A stretch of DNA of 64,000 nt from Acidimicrobiales bacterium. Its GTDB lineage: Bacteria; Actinomycetota; Acidimicrobiia; Acidimicrobiales; Poriferisodalaceae. Positions 36,771-45,139 of this stretch are shown piece by piece. The notes below the pieces were generated by a model. That model was not told where the DNA came from. It was given only the letters and a program-made list of their open reading frames with translations, and ran no database searches. The stretch is taken from assembly GCA_014239555.1 (NCBI GenBank), contig JAAZYR010000008.1, forward strand, positions 62,001-126,000, in the 5' to 3' direction. The translations under genes and the position numbers were made by a program. The first letter of the stretch is position 1; the number at the start of each line of letters is the position of its first letter.

Positions 36771-37928
36771 TTAGGAGTTCAGAAGACTTGCCATGTTGTC
36801 GGCATAAAATTTCCCAAGCACTTCTTCTGGCATCCCATCTAAAGAAGCTTCAAATCTTCCTAGCGGGTTCCTGCCGCCCTCGATATGGGGGTAGTCGGAA
36901 GAAAACATATAAAGGTCAGGGTTTGACTCTCGAATCATCGCCCCGACGTCCTCAAACGGGTACGGGGTGAAAGCCATCTGGCGCGTGATTAGTTCTGAAG
37001 GGGCTGAACTTAAGGCAGCAAGATCTGGCTCTGACCGCTTCCAAATTTGCGCCACGAGATCTAAGCGGCGAAGAAGCGAGGGCACCCATCCGGCACCTAG
37101 CTCGATAACTCCTCCACGAAGTTCAGGGTGCCGTTCGAGTACACCATCCAAAACCAATGCGCCTACAAAGGTTTCGGCTGCGTGGTGGAGCGCAATCATG
37201 TCCTTTCCGCGCACGTTCTCGCCACCCCCTAACCAGTCAGTCGGCACTGGTCGACCGGTGTCCATCCACTCGGGTTTGATCTGGAGAGGGTTACCTCCGA
37301 CGTGGAGCAGAAACGGAATTTTTGCTTCAGCTATTCGGGCCCACACGGGATCGAGGTCATTGTGTCCTGGTGACCTTCCACCTGCCGGGCGGTGGGGGAC
37401 CCAGATAGCACCAAGGCCAAGTGAAATAGCAAATTCCAGTTCCTTCAAGCTGGCCGCTGGGTCGTCTAGCGGAAGTAGCGCCACTCCAATGAGGCGGGAA
37501 TCGTCTGCGCAGAACTCGGCCATTGCTCTGTTATGTGCGCGAGCAGTGCCGTAACGAACCTCTAGATCGGATGTGGGATCAAAAGCAACAGGAGCGCTGA
37601 AAGTAGAGAAAACAAATTGTTGCTGGAATCCGAGCAGATCGAGAGCGGTGCCGCGTTCGTGTCTATTGAATGCTCCGAGAGCGAGGTACCCCTTCGGTCC
37701 AGCAATGAGGTCGTCCCCGAGAGCAACCAGTTCCGCCACTTTTTCTGGGGAATGTGCACCTGTACGTGCTGCCTCTTGCCAGGAATCGCTACTCCTTGCT
37801 CCAGCGTCGAAGTCAATTTGTGGGATGCGATCGCGTAGTCCGGGGTCCGCGTGAGCGGTGAGGAAATCAGGTAACTCCATGAGGTGACTGTCGGCGTCAA
37901 AGTATGTGCGTTCTCGTGCGTAGGCCAT
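36771..37928 (-). CDS. Amidohydrolase family 2 protein (ACMSD-like fold)
   Basis: 385-residue PF04909 amidohydrolase. The N-terminal YFDADSHLMELPDF gives the first metal ligands, and MFSSDYPHIEGGRNP near the C-terminus the catalytic Asp, as in related decarboxylases and hydrolases. The substrate is unknown. The ATG at 37928 is chosen because the family pattern begins right after it. A longer frame from 38042 would run into the divergent mogA gene. It is common in actinobacterial catabolic gene sets. Confidence 0.85.
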   Translation of the reverse strand: MAYARERTYFDADSHLMELPDFLTAHADPGLRDRIPQIDFDAGARSSDSWQEAARTGAHSPEKVAELVALGDDLIAGPKGYLALGAFNRHERGTALDLLGFQQQFVFSTFSAPVAFDPTSDLEVRYGTARAHNRAMAEFCADDSRLIGVALLPLDDPAASLKELEFAISLGLGAIWVPHRPAGGRSPGHNDLDPVWARIAEAKIPFLLHVGGNPLQIKPEWMDTGRPVPTDWLGGGENVRGKDMIALHHAAETFVGALVLDGVLERHPELRGGVIELGAGWVPSLLRRLDLVAQIWKRSEPDLAALSSAPSELITRQMAFTPYPFEDVGAMIRESNPDLYMFSSDYPHIEGGRNPLGRFEASLDGMPEEVLGKFYADNMASLLNS

Positions 37929-37991
37929 GTCACGAAGGTAGTTGCCCGACGCACCCGGATGCTTAAGAAGCCTTGGCGGTAGTCTCCGGAT

Positions 37992-38522
37992 ATGACTCAC
38001 CGCGCAAATACTGACGAGTCTTCGAGTGACTCTGATGACCATCCCGTTTCTGAGAGCAACTTGTTAGCCAAGGTGCTGACGGTTTCCGATGGTGTGATGA
38101 GCGGCTCGCGTGAGGACAAAAGCGGCGAAGCGTTGGTCTTGAGTCTCTCGGCTGGTGGTTTCAATGTGGTGGAGCATCGCGCCGTGGCTGATGGGGTTGA
38201 GAATGTTGCGACAAGTCTTTCTGAAATGACCAAAGACTTCGCAGGGCTGATCATCACTACTGGCGGTACCGGATTTACTGAACGTGACCTCACTCCCGAA
38301 GGGACTCTGCAAGTGCTTGAAAGACAGGCACCAGGTATCGCCGAAGCCATGAGGTTGGTTAATCCGTTAGGGCGCCTATCGCGCGGAGTGGCGGGAATCG
38401 TCGGCAGGTCAATCATCCTTAACACCCCTGGCTCCACCGTTGGTTGTGTCGAGTGCTTCAACGCTGTCGCCGATGTCATACCCCACGCTTTACGGCTTCT
38501 TCATGGGGAACGGTTGCATTAA
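37992..38522 (+). CDS. mogA: Molybdopterin adenylyltransferase (MogA/MoaB family)
   Basis: 176-residue MogA/MoaB-fold protein that activates molybdopterin with AMP for molybdenum insertion. The family motif TTGGTGFTERDLTPEGT and the GVAGIVGRSIILNTPGS stretch are clear. An N-terminal tail of about 25 polar residues precedes the first strand, so a later start is possible but no better codon is evident. The stop is two bases before the ribD start, which is unusual company; co-transcription with the riboflavin genes is likely. No other molybdenum-cofactor gene is in the window. Confidence 0.88.
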   Translation: MTHRANTDESSSDSDDHPVSESNLLAKVLTVSDGVMSGSREDKSGEALVLSLSAGGFNVVEHRAVADGVENVATSLSEMTKDFAGLIITTGGTGFTERDLTPEGTLQVLERQAPGIAEAMRLVNPLGRLSRGVAGIVGRSIILNTPGSTVGCVECFNAVADVIPHALRLLHGERLH

Positions 38523-38524
38523 CA

Positions 38525-39529
38525 GTGACGACTTCTTCCCATCCCGCCGATGAGGCCCTGATGGACAGGGCTATGGCGAACGCGAATTCTGTGCGAGGAA
38601 CTACAGCACCAAACCCTTGGGTAGGTGCGGTCCTTCTGAGCAAAGATGGAGAAGTATTCGATGGCGCAACTCGCCCCGTAGGGGGCGCGCACGCAGAACG
38701 GAGCGCTCTTGAAGCGGCGGGCCAAGCGGCGCATGGAGCAACACTGGCTACGACACTCGAGCCGTGTTGCCATATTGGTCGAACAGAGCCCTGTGTTGAT
38801 CACATAATCGAAGCTGGAGTTGCTCGCGTCCTGATAGGCGTTAGTGATCCAGATCCTCGCGTTGCAGGCGGTGGCATACGTGCTTTACGCGACTCAGGGA
38901 TCGAAGTAGTAGAGGGGGTGCAAGAGGCCCCGGTCACGGCTCAACTTGAGCCCTATCTGCATCATCGGCGTACAGGTAGACCTTGGGTGGTGCTAAAGAT
39001 GGCACTTACCCTTGATGGCCGAACAGCTGCGCCCGATGGTTCGTCCCAATGGATAACCAGTGAAGAAGCTCGACTTGACGGCCACGCTCTAAGAGCCCGA
39101 TGCGACGCGATTCTAGTGGGAGCCGGAACTGTGAGATCCGACGATCCCTCGCTCACCGTACGAGACGTCCCCGGCACTGACCCTCAACGGATTGTCTTAG
39201 GTCAAATTCCCGCTGATGCAGCAGTTCACCCCTGCTGGGAGATGCATGGCGAGTTGAAAGTACTGCTCGAACAGATGGGGGAGGCGGGCGTTGTGGATCT
39301 CTTGGTTGAAGGCGGAGCCAACGTCGCTGCGGAGTTCCATCGCCAGGGAATAGTTAACGAATACGTCTTGTACCTAGCTCCGGCGCTTATGGGTGGCGAT
39401 GACGGTCGACCTGTGTTCGTTGACTCAGGCTCTGCGACAATGTCTGAGCTATGGCGCGGCGAACTTCGCGACATTCGCAAAGTGGGAGTTGATCTTCGGA
39501 TAGAACTTCGACCGATAAGAGGAGACTGA
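38525..39529 (+). CDS. ribD: Riboflavin biosynthesis deaminase/reductase
   Basis: 334-residue bifunctional enzyme. The deaminase half has the zinc site GGAHAERSAL and LEPCCHIGRTEPC. The reductase half has LKMALTLDGRTAAPDGSSQW and the late LLVEGGANVA. It converts the GTP cyclohydrolase product to the ribityl-amino-uracil phosphate. The GTG at 38525, two bases after mogA, is preferred, since the longer frame from 38444 lies within mogA. The reductase domain is somewhat short in its middle but keeps the core motifs. Confidence 0.93.
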   Translation: MTTSSHPADEALMDRAMANANSVRGTTAPNPWVGAVLLSKDGEVFDGATRPVGGAHAERSALEAAGQAAHGATLATTLEPCCHIGRTEPCVDHIIEAGVARVLIGVSDPDPRVAGGGIRALRDSGIEVVEGVQEAPVTAQLEPYLHHRRTGRPWVVLKMALTLDGRTAAPDGSSQWITSEEARLDGHALRARCDAILVGAGTVRSDDPSLTVRDVPGTDPQRIVLGQIPADAAVHPCWEMHGELKVLLEQMGEAGVVDLLVEGGANVAAEFHRQGIVNEYVLYLAPALMGGDDGRPVFVDSGSATMSELWRGELRDIRKVGVDLRIELRPIRGD

Positions 39530-40104
39530 TGTTTACGGGACTGATAGAGGAGATGGGCTCTTTCGTAAGCAGCGACGGCGAAAGATTTCGATTTGCCGCA
39601 AATCAAGTTCTCGCAGACACCACCGTCGATGATTCGATAGCAGTCAATGGTTGCTGTCTAACAGTTGTGGCCTTGGGAGACCACTGGTGGGAAGCTGACG
39701 TCGTAACAGAAACCGCCCAACGAACTTCGCTTGGTCAACTAACTCCTGGAGACCCCGTCAATTTCGAACGAGCAGTTAGATATTCCGACCGTTTAGGTGG
39801 TCACATGGTCCAAGGCCACGTAGATGGCCTTGGAACTGTGGTCACTCCGGGCCCAGATTTGCGGATTCGAACTTCAGAAGGGTTGGACAAGTACTTAGTG
39901 GAAAAAGGCTCTATTACGGTCGATGGAGTTAGTTTGACGTGCTTCGATGTGAACGAAAACTGCTTTTCGGTGGCGCTCATTCCACACACTCTCGCTGTCA
40001 CGACTCTCGGATCGTACCGAGTGGGCGATAGCGTAAACCTAGAAGTTGACGTAATCGCCAAGTATGTGGAGCGGCTCCTGGCGCCCCACAATGGAGATAA
40101 CTAG
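39529..40104 (+). CDS. ribE: Riboflavin synthase, alpha chain
   Basis: 191-residue enzyme made of two similar beta-barrels. The N-terminal barrel opens MFTGLIEEMG and has VNGCCLTVV and GHMVQGHVDG; the second barrel repeats the pattern with VDGVSLTCF and ends in IPHTLAVTTLG. It dismutates lumazine to riboflavin. The ATG shares one base with the ribD stop. The partner lumazine synthase gene ribH, normally close by, is not in the window. Confidence 0.95.
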   Translation: MFTGLIEEMGSFVSSDGERFRFAANQVLADTTVDDSIAVNGCCLTVVALGDHWWEADVVTETAQRTSLGQLTPGDPVNFERAVRYSDRLGGHMVQGHVDGLGTVVTPGPDLRIRTSEGLDKYLVEKGSITVDGVSLTCFDVNENCFSVALIPHTLAVTTLGSYRVGDSVNLEVDVIAKYVERLLAPHNGDN

Positions 40105-40131
40105 TCACAATGCCTGGAAAAATTCACAACG

Positions 40132-41397
40132 ATGAATAAGCCAAATTCGAAGAACCAGATGTCGGGTGACCCCGAATCACCGCTCGCAGCGGTTGAAGAT
40201 GCGATCGCCGCAATCGGACGTGGCGAAATCGTGGTCGTTGTCGACGACGAGGATCGGGAGAACGAAGGTGACCTCATCATGGCGGCGGAACACGCGACGC
40301 CAGAAGACATAGCGTTCTTCGTTCGCTACACGTCGGGAGTTCTGTGCGCGCCGATGACGGGGGAGCGCTTGACCGAACTAGCGCTACCGCTGATGGTCGC
40401 TGTTAACACTGAACCGATGCGGACCGCGTACACCATCACTGTGGATGCCGCTGAGGGAACCACTACTGGTATTTCGGCAGCCGACCGGTCACGCACTCTG
40501 AACTTACTTTCCTCTCCCGACAGCGAGCCACATGATTTTGTTCGACCGGGCCATGTTCTCCCCCTCCGGTACCGACCTGGTGGAGTACTCAAGAGAGCCG
40601 GACATACCGAAGCGGCAGTCGATCTCTCTCGCCTTGCTGGGTGTGAGCCAGCAGGAGTTCTAGCAGAAGTTGTCAACGACGACGGCTCCATGGCTCGACT
40701 ACCTCAGCTAATAAAATTTTGTGAAGAACATGACCTGTTGCTTATATCGATTGCCGACTTGATCCGTTACAGGCGAGCAAATGAAAGGCTCGTAGACCCA
40801 ATTGCGCAGGCGCGCATTCCAACTATCTATGGAGAATTCACAGGGCATGTATTCCGCGACTTCGACGGTACGGAACACCTTGCGCTGGTCTACGGGCAGA
40901 TTATGGGATCAGAGCCCATACTGGTGCGGGTACATAGCGAATGTTTAACAGGAGACATCCTGGCTTCCATGCGCTGTGATTGCGGTGGTCAGTTACATAC
41001 GGCTCTCGAAGCCATCGCCAAGGAGCGGGCTGGTGTTCTCGTTTATCTTCGTGGGCATGAAGGTCGAGGCATCGGAATTGGACACAAGATAGCGGCGTAT
41101 TCGCTCCAGGATGAAGGACACGACACCGTTGACGCGAACCTGGAACTCGGGTTGCCGGTCGACAGTCGAGAATATGGCATCGGCGCTCAAATTCTTGTTG
41201 AACTTGGGGTCACCAAAATGCGCCTCATGACTAATAACCCCGACAAGATTGGTGGACTTGCCGGGTATGGCCTCGAAATTGTTGAGCGCGTTCCTACGAC
41301 GACACGCGCCAACCCAGAGAACTTGGCCTATCTCCGAACAAAACAAATGCGGTTGGGGCATCTCATTGACGGTCTTGACGATGCCGCCGCCGATTGA
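40132..41397 (+). CDS. ribBA: 3,4-Dihydroxy-2-butanone-4-phosphate synthase / GTP cyclohydrolase II
   Basis: 421-residue fusion that supplies both precursors of riboflavin. The RibB half has [16 protein letters not shown] and [16 protein letters not shown]. The RibA half has the zinc cysteines in [31 protein letters not shown], and [13 protein letters not shown]. Both active sites look intact. An N-terminal tail of about 20 polar residues precedes the RibB fold. After it comes a 101-base gap to hisG, where ribH would be expected in relatives. Confidence 0.95.
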   Translation: MNKPNSKNQMSGDPESPLAAVEDAIAAIGRGEIVVVVDDEDRENEGDLIMAAEHATPEDIAFFVRYTSGVLCAPMTGERLTELALPLMVAVNTEPMRTAYTITVDAAEGTTTGISAADRSRTLNLLSSPDSEPHDFVRPGHVLPLRYRPGGVLKRAGHTEAAVDLSRLAGCEPAGVLAEVVNDDGSMARLPQLIKFCEEHDLLLISIADLIRYRRANERLVDPIAQARIPTIYGEFTGHVFRDFDGTEHLALVYGQIMGSEPILVRVHSECLTGDILASMRCDCGGQLHTALEAIAKERAGVLVYLRGHEGRGIGIGHKIAAYSLQDEGHDTVDANLELGLPVDSREYGIGAQILVELGVTKMRLMTNNPDKIGGLAGYGLEIVERVPTTTRANPENLAYLRTKQMRLGHLIDGLDDAAAD

Positions 41398-41498
41398 CCG
41401 AAAACGGCTTCAATCTTGAACTCAATTTGCTGATGTAGAAATCTTCGAATTGTAAATTGACCAAGGGTTCGCCCGCCCTGAACGGTACGGTCAACAAC

Positions 41499-42374
41499 AT
41501 GCTGAAACTCGTGCTCCCGAAGGGCTCTCTCGAAACAGCGACGATGCAGCTTTTCGACGACGCTGACCTGACCGTGCGTAGAAGCAGCGAAGTTGACTAC
41601 CGAGCGACCATTGATGACCCGCGCGTTGATGAAGTGAGGATCCTTCGCCCCCAAGAAATCCCTACCTATGTGGCCGATGGGTTGTTTGACGTAGGGATAG
41701 CTGGCAGGGACTGGATTGAAGAAACTAGTAGCGACGTAGTTTCACTTGGGCAGATGAGGTACTCAAAAGCGACAGCTAGGCCAGTCAGGATTGTGTTAGC
41801 AGTGCCAGCCGACAGCGCCTATGAATCGATCTCTGATCTACCCCAGGGTGTTCGTATTTCAAGCGAATACCCCGAGTTAACGAACCGGTACTTCGCAGCG
41901 GCGGGAATCGAAGCTGATATCCGACTTAGCTACGGCGCGACTGAAGCCAAAGCACCCGACATAGTTGATGCAGTGGTCGATCTAACTGAAACCGGCAGCG
42001 CGCTCAAAGCAGCAGGGCTCAAAATAATTGACGAAATTTTGATCAGCTACACCGAAATCTTCGCGAACAATCAATCCTATGCCGATCCCGAAAAACGCAA
42101 AGCAATGGAGCAAATCAAGACTCTTTTAGATGGAGTTTTAGACGCCCGCGGTCGAGTTTTGATGAAGTTAAACGTTGGGGCCACGGAACTAGATCGGGTG
42201 ATAAGCGTCCTACCGTCGATGAAGGCTCCCACTGTCAACGAGTTGTGGGGAGGAGGGGGTTTCGCCGTCGAGACCGTGGTAAATAAAAGCGATATCAACA
42301 TCCTTATTCCAGAGCTTCTTGATCTTGGAGCAACGGACGTAATTGAGATCCCGATATCTAAAATTGTGCCGTAG
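41499..42374 (+). CDS. hisG: ATP phosphoribosyltransferase, long form
   Basis: 291 residues; first step of histidine synthesis, joining ATP and PRPP. The start LKLVLPKGSLE, the GLFDVGIAGRDW stretch and the PRPP-binding VDAVVDLTETGSAL are family marks. The extra C-terminal 75 or so residues form the PII-like domain that binds histidine, so this is the long, feedback-inhibited form that needs no HisZ. The ATG at 41499 is chosen since homologues begin there; the frame is open 14 codons further up. hisE, often beside it in Actinomycetota, is absent. Confidence 0.94.
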   Translation: MLKLVLPKGSLETATMQLFDDADLTVRRSSEVDYRATIDDPRVDEVRILRPQEIPTYVADGLFDVGIAGRDWIEETSSDVVSLGQMRYSKATARPVRIVLAVPADSAYESISDLPQGVRISSEYPELTNRYFAAAGIEADIRLSYGATEAKAPDIVDAVVDLTETGSALKAAGLKIIDEILISYTEIFANNQSYADPEKRKAMEQIKTLLDGVLDARGRVLMKLNVGATELDRVISVLPSMKAPTVNELWGGGGFAVETVVNKSDINILIPELLDLGATDVIEIPISKIVP

Positions 42375-42388
42375 CGCCCACAGCGTAT

Positions 42389-42799
42389 TTACTCGTCGGA
42401 GTCGCCGAGCACTTCATTTTGAACCTCAACGAAAGCAAGCCTGATTTGGTGCAGCGCCGCCGCCAAAGTCTGATGTTCAGGAAGTTGATCACCGAGTTGC
42501 TCCACCAAAACACCCATAGCGTCAATTGGTAGACGAGCCTCTTCCAGGTTGGGTGGATCTACGCGAAGATGCAAAGCTGCTAATTCGAAGAGACCGATGA
42601 CATGGTTAGCGACGATTTGGCCGGCTGGTACAGACAGCAACTGTTCTTGTGCTTCTCGAAGCTGTTGTTCCATGGCAGCTGATGTCTCGGGATCAATGTC
42701 TGCTTCTCCGTTGAAATCAGGAGCTGGATTGGCGGGTGGTGCGTCACCTGCATCTCTCGAGATTTCGTGCTCGCCTGAAGGAGTCCAGAAACTGCTCAT
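42389..42799 (-). CDS. DUF1844-like acidic protein next to infC
   Basis: 136 residues, acidic, without signal peptide or membrane helices. The N-terminal half is low-complexity. The C-terminal half is helical: VIGLFELAALHLRVDP, then PIDAMGVLVEQLGDQLPE and LHQIRLAFVEVQNEV. This resembles DUF1844 proteins, which in Actinomycetota are commonly encoded beside infC; function unknown. The ATG at 42799 has GAGAGAG upstream; an upstream frame to 42859 looks unlike protein. It is divergent from infC and convergent with hisG. Confidence 0.72.
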   Translation of the reverse strand: MSSFWTPSGEHEISRDAGDAPPANPAPDFNGEADIDPETSAAMEQQLREAQEQLLSVPAGQIVANHVIGLFELAALHLRVDPPNLEEARLPIDAMGVLVEQLGDQLPEHQTLAAALHQIRLAFVEVQNEVLGDSDE

Positions 42800-42989
42800 A
42801 TTCTCTCTCTCATAGGTTCTCGGCTCTAGGTTGCGGGGGTCCGCCTGTGCGAATAGCACCCTTATCCTGCTACCCTACGCCCTCAACAATAGATATAAGC
42901 GGGGTCCGCCCCCACCGTTCCACTGCGAGGTGCGTTTCGGTCACTGTCGGTCTGTCCAGCACCACAATTGCTGGGTAGCCGTTATGTGA

Positions 42990-43013
42990 GGCGGGCACCA
43001 AACTGTGTCCGCC
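42990..43013 (+). promoter_or_regulatory. Stable hairpin in the infC leader
   Basis: GGCGGGCAC (42990-42998) pairs with GTGTCCGCC (43005-43013), nine pairs with one G-T, around loop CAAACT. TTTCGTCATTT follows, so it could act as a weak terminator or attenuator. It lies about 70 bases before infC. Regulation by IF3 or L20 of this operon is known in other bacteria; a role here is only inferred. Confidence 0.45.
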
Positions 43014-43023
43014 TTTCGTCATT

Positions 43024-43041
43024 TGATGGGAGGTGCCATCA
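43024..43041 (+). promoter_or_regulatory. Second hairpin in the infC leader
   Basis: TGATGG (43024-43029) and CCATCA (43036-43041) form a perfect six-pair stem around GAGGTG. Just downstream GGAC (43045-43048) can pair with GTCC (43058-43061). With the hairpin at 42990 this makes a chain of three structures before infC, more than chance would suggest for so short a leader. Confidence 0.4.
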
Positions 43042-43081
43042 GATGGACTAGGAGAACGTCCTTGGTTAAGCGAGTAAGGCC

Positions 43082-43648
43082 ATAGCACGCCCAGACGAAG
43101 GCGACGCCAGAATCAATGAACAGATTCGGGCGCGGGAAGTTCGGTTGGTCGCCCCTGACGGCGAACAGATCGGCATTAAACCCTTGCCAGAAGCACTGGA
43201 CATTGCACGTGAACTTGATCTTGATTTAGTGGAAGTAGCGGCCGAGGCCAATCCTCCAGTTTGTCGAATCATGGACTACGGCAAGTTCAAGTATGAGACA
43301 TCTCAAAGGGCGAAGGAGTCACGGAAAAAGGCCAGTTCAGTCTCCCTCAAGGAGATGAAATATCGGCCGAAAATCGGACAGGGCGATTTCAACACTAAAA
43401 CCGCCAAAGTAGAGAAGTTTCTCTCTGACGGACACAAGGTAAAGATCACCATTATGTTCCGAGGCCGAGAGGTCTTCCATCCTGAACTTGGTCGAGAAAT
43501 TCTCGAAAGAGTCGCAGAAAATGTGGAAACAGTGGGAAAAGTTGATCAATTCCCAAAGCTTGACGGTCGCAACATGACCATGGTTTTGAGCCCTGATAGG
43601 GCCGCAAAGCAGCGCCGTAAAGATGCAGAGGTCAGTCCTAGCGAGTAA
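43082..43648 (+). CDS. infC: Translation initiation factor IF-3 (non-standard start codon)
   Basis: IF3 keeps the 30S subunit free and checks the start codon. The protein has the N-terminal RINEQIRAREVRLVAPDGEQ, DLDLVEVAAEANPPVCRIMD, the linker helix, and the C-terminal domain with VKITIMFRGRE and LDGRNMTMVLSP. The frame is open back to a TAA at 43067, yet between that stop and the conserved RINEQIR there is no ATG, GTG or TTG. ATA at 43082 or ATC at 43112 (GAAGG ten bases before it) are the likely starts; 43082 is used here. IF3 genes often use such rare codons for self-regulation. A TTG at 43145 would cut off conserved residues. Confidence 0.85.
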   Translation: MARPDEGDARINEQIRAREVRLVAPDGEQIGIKPLPEALDIARELDLDLVEVAAEANPPVCRIMDYGKFKYETSQRAKESRKKASSVSLKEMKYRPKIGQGDFNTKTAKVEKFLSDGHKVKITIMFRGREVFHPELGREILERVAENVETVGKVDQFPKLDGRNMTMVLSPDRAAKQRRKDAEVSPSE

Positions 43649-43650
43649 CC

Positions 43651-43666
43651 GATCTGAGAACAGATC
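43651..43666 (+). other. Small hairpin between infC and rpmI
   Basis: GATCTG and CAGATC form a perfect six-pair stem with an AGAA loop two bases after the infC stop. No T-run follows, so it is more likely an mRNA processing or stability element than a terminator. A TCGAA/TTCGA stem at 43701-43715 directly precedes the rpmI ribosome-binding site. Confidence 0.35.
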
Positions 43667-43727
43667 CAGAAAAATTTAGAAGAAATACGTCCCTCCCACC
43701 TCGAACCCCCTTCGATAAGGAGTTGTT

Positions 43728-43922
43728 ATGCCCAAGATGAAGACACACAGTGGAGCGAAGAAGAGATTCAAAACGACTGGCTCCGGTAAATTGGTTCGCC
43801 GCAAGCAAGGTCGTAACCACATCCTTGAGAAGAAATCGGCAAAGCGAAAACGTCGACTCGCCTTGGAAGGCGACATAAGCAAGGCCGACCGTCCACGCAT
43901 CAACAAGATGCTGGGTAAGTGA
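43728..43922 (+). CDS. rpmI: 50S ribosomal protein L35
   Basis: 64-residue basic protein of the large ribosomal subunit. The sequence opens [20 protein letters not shown] and continues with the [11 protein letters not shown] stretch typical of L35. TAAGGAG five bases before the ATG is an almost ideal ribosome-binding site. It lies between infC and rplT in the universal order. Confidence 0.97.
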   Translation: MPKMKTHSGAKKRFKTTGSGKLVRRKQGRNHILEKKSAKRKRRLALEGDISKADRPRINKMLGK

Positions 43923-43949
43923 ACTAGGACCTGTAGAGGAGATAGAAAA

Positions 43950-44312
43950 GTGGCACGAGTAAAACGTTCTGTCGCAGGTCGCAAAAGCCGCAAAGCGACC
44001 TTGGAAAAAGCTAAGGGTTATTACGGCAACAAGAGCCGTTCCTTTAGAGCAGCTAATGAGCAAGTTATGCATAGCGGCAACTATGCGTTTAGGGACCGCC
44101 GAGCCCGCAAAGGTGAATTCCGTCGTCTTTGGATTCAACGGATCAATGCTGGCGCTCGACAAAACGGTACGAGCTACAGCAAATTGGTTAATGGACTCAA
44201 TGCTGCGGGCATTCAAGTAGATCGAAAAATTTTGGCCGACATGGCTGTCAACGACCCCGAGGCATTCAGCGCTGTTGTGGAAAGAGCTGAGTCGGCCCGT
44301 CAAGCAAGCTGA
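43950..44312 (+). CDS. rplT: 50S ribosomal protein L20
   Basis: 120-residue L20, needed early in 50S assembly, and a known translational repressor of its own operon in other bacteria. It starts with GTG at 43950 ([14 protein letters not shown]) after a GAGGAGAT site. The [20 protein letters not shown] and [16 protein letters not shown] stretches are standard. Its TGA stop may overlap a CTG start of the next gene. Confidence 0.97.
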   Translation: MARVKRSVAGRKSRKATLEKAKGYYGNKSRSFRAANEQVMHSGNYAFRDRRARKGEFRRLWIQRINAGARQNGTSYSKLVNGLNAAGIQVDRKILADMAVNDPEAFSAVVERAESARQAS

Positions 44313-44356
44313 CTCTTTCCTCTCGATCTCAAAGGCTTAAGCGCCTTCGACGGTTA

Positions 44357-45085
44357 GTGCGCGATAGGCGCTATCGCGACGTCGAAGGTTTGGTCGTTAT
44401 CGAAGGTCCGCGTCCACTCAGAACAGCATTCGAAATTGGTGTCGACCTCCAAGAAGTGTTCTATCGACCTGATCAAGAGCAAATTTCGGTCTCGGTTGAG
44501 GCTGCTGATGCAAACTTCTACGAAGTTGACGCCGAAACACTCGATGAGATTGCTGACAGCAGTTCTCCGCAAGGGGTGCTCGCCATCGCCAAAGTCGAGG
44601 AGACTGCCGTCGACGATATAGCTGCAATGCAACGCGTTGTGGTGATTGATTCCGTTCAAGACCCAGGCAACGTCGGCGCGATTGTTCGTACTGCAGCAGC
44701 AGCCCAATTTGATGCCGTCATAACGGCGCCTGGAACCGCTGACTTGTGGAGTCCTAGGGCTATTAGAGCGAGCGCAGGCACTCTTTTCGCACTTAATGTG
44801 GCCAGGCGAGTCGACCTAGGGTCAACCCTTGACTTGTTGCGTGAAGCAGGACATGTGATCTTCGCCACCGACTCTGACGGTTCGGTCAGCATCAATGACA
44901 TCGACGTGGCGGAACGGATGACTCTCATGTTGGGCAGCGAAGCTCACGGAGTTTCTAAGGCAGTGGGGGCTCGTACGGATGCCATGATCAGGGTGCCGAT
45001 GGGCCCATTTGTTGAATCCCTAAATGTTGCAGTGGCCGCTGGAATAGTGATGTACAGGATGCAACAGGAAGCGCCAGATGAATAA
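44357..45085 (+). CDS. SpoU/TrmH-family RNA 2'-O-methyltransferase (true start probably upstream)
   Basis: SPOUT-class methyltransferase: motif 1 SVQDPGNVGAIVRTA, motif 2 LMLGSEAHGVSKA, motif 3 IRVPMGPFVESLNVAVAAG. The same gene sits after rplT in mycobacteria (TsnR-like), where it is thought to modify rRNA. From the GTG at 44357 it has 242 residues. However, the frame stays open back to 44291, and the extra residues (RSQRLKRLRRLVRDRRYRD) look like the family's usual N-terminus. No ATG, GTG or TTG lies there; a CTG at 44309 overlapping the rplT stop is a candidate, giving 258 residues. Confidence 0.88.
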   Translation: MRDRRYRDVEGLVVIEGPRPLRTAFEIGVDLQEVFYRPDQEQISVSVEAADANFYEVDAETLDEIADSSSPQGVLAIAKVEETAVDDIAAMQRVVVIDSVQDPGNVGAIVRTAAAAQFDAVITAPGTADLWSPRAIRASAGTLFALNVARRVDLGSTLDLLREAGHVIFATDSDGSVSINDIDVAERMTLMLGSEAHGVSKAVGARTDAMIRVPMGPFVESLNVAVAAGIVMYRMQQEAPDE

Positions 45086-45139
45086 TCTGTTCGCTTATGG
45101 GTTTCTAGTACGCGCCCAGCTAGCCGTATCCTTCTGATT

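Noticed and set aside
42836-42910. Direct repeat GGGGTCCGCC at 42836-42845 and 42901-42910
   Set aside because: Only two copies of ten GC-rich bases; no regular spacing or further copy, so chance is enough to explain it.
45086-45139. T-box or leader-peptide attenuator before pheS (also considered for alaS and hisS)
   Set aside because: The gaps are too short and lack the T-box sequence, Phe-rich leader peptide and terminator.
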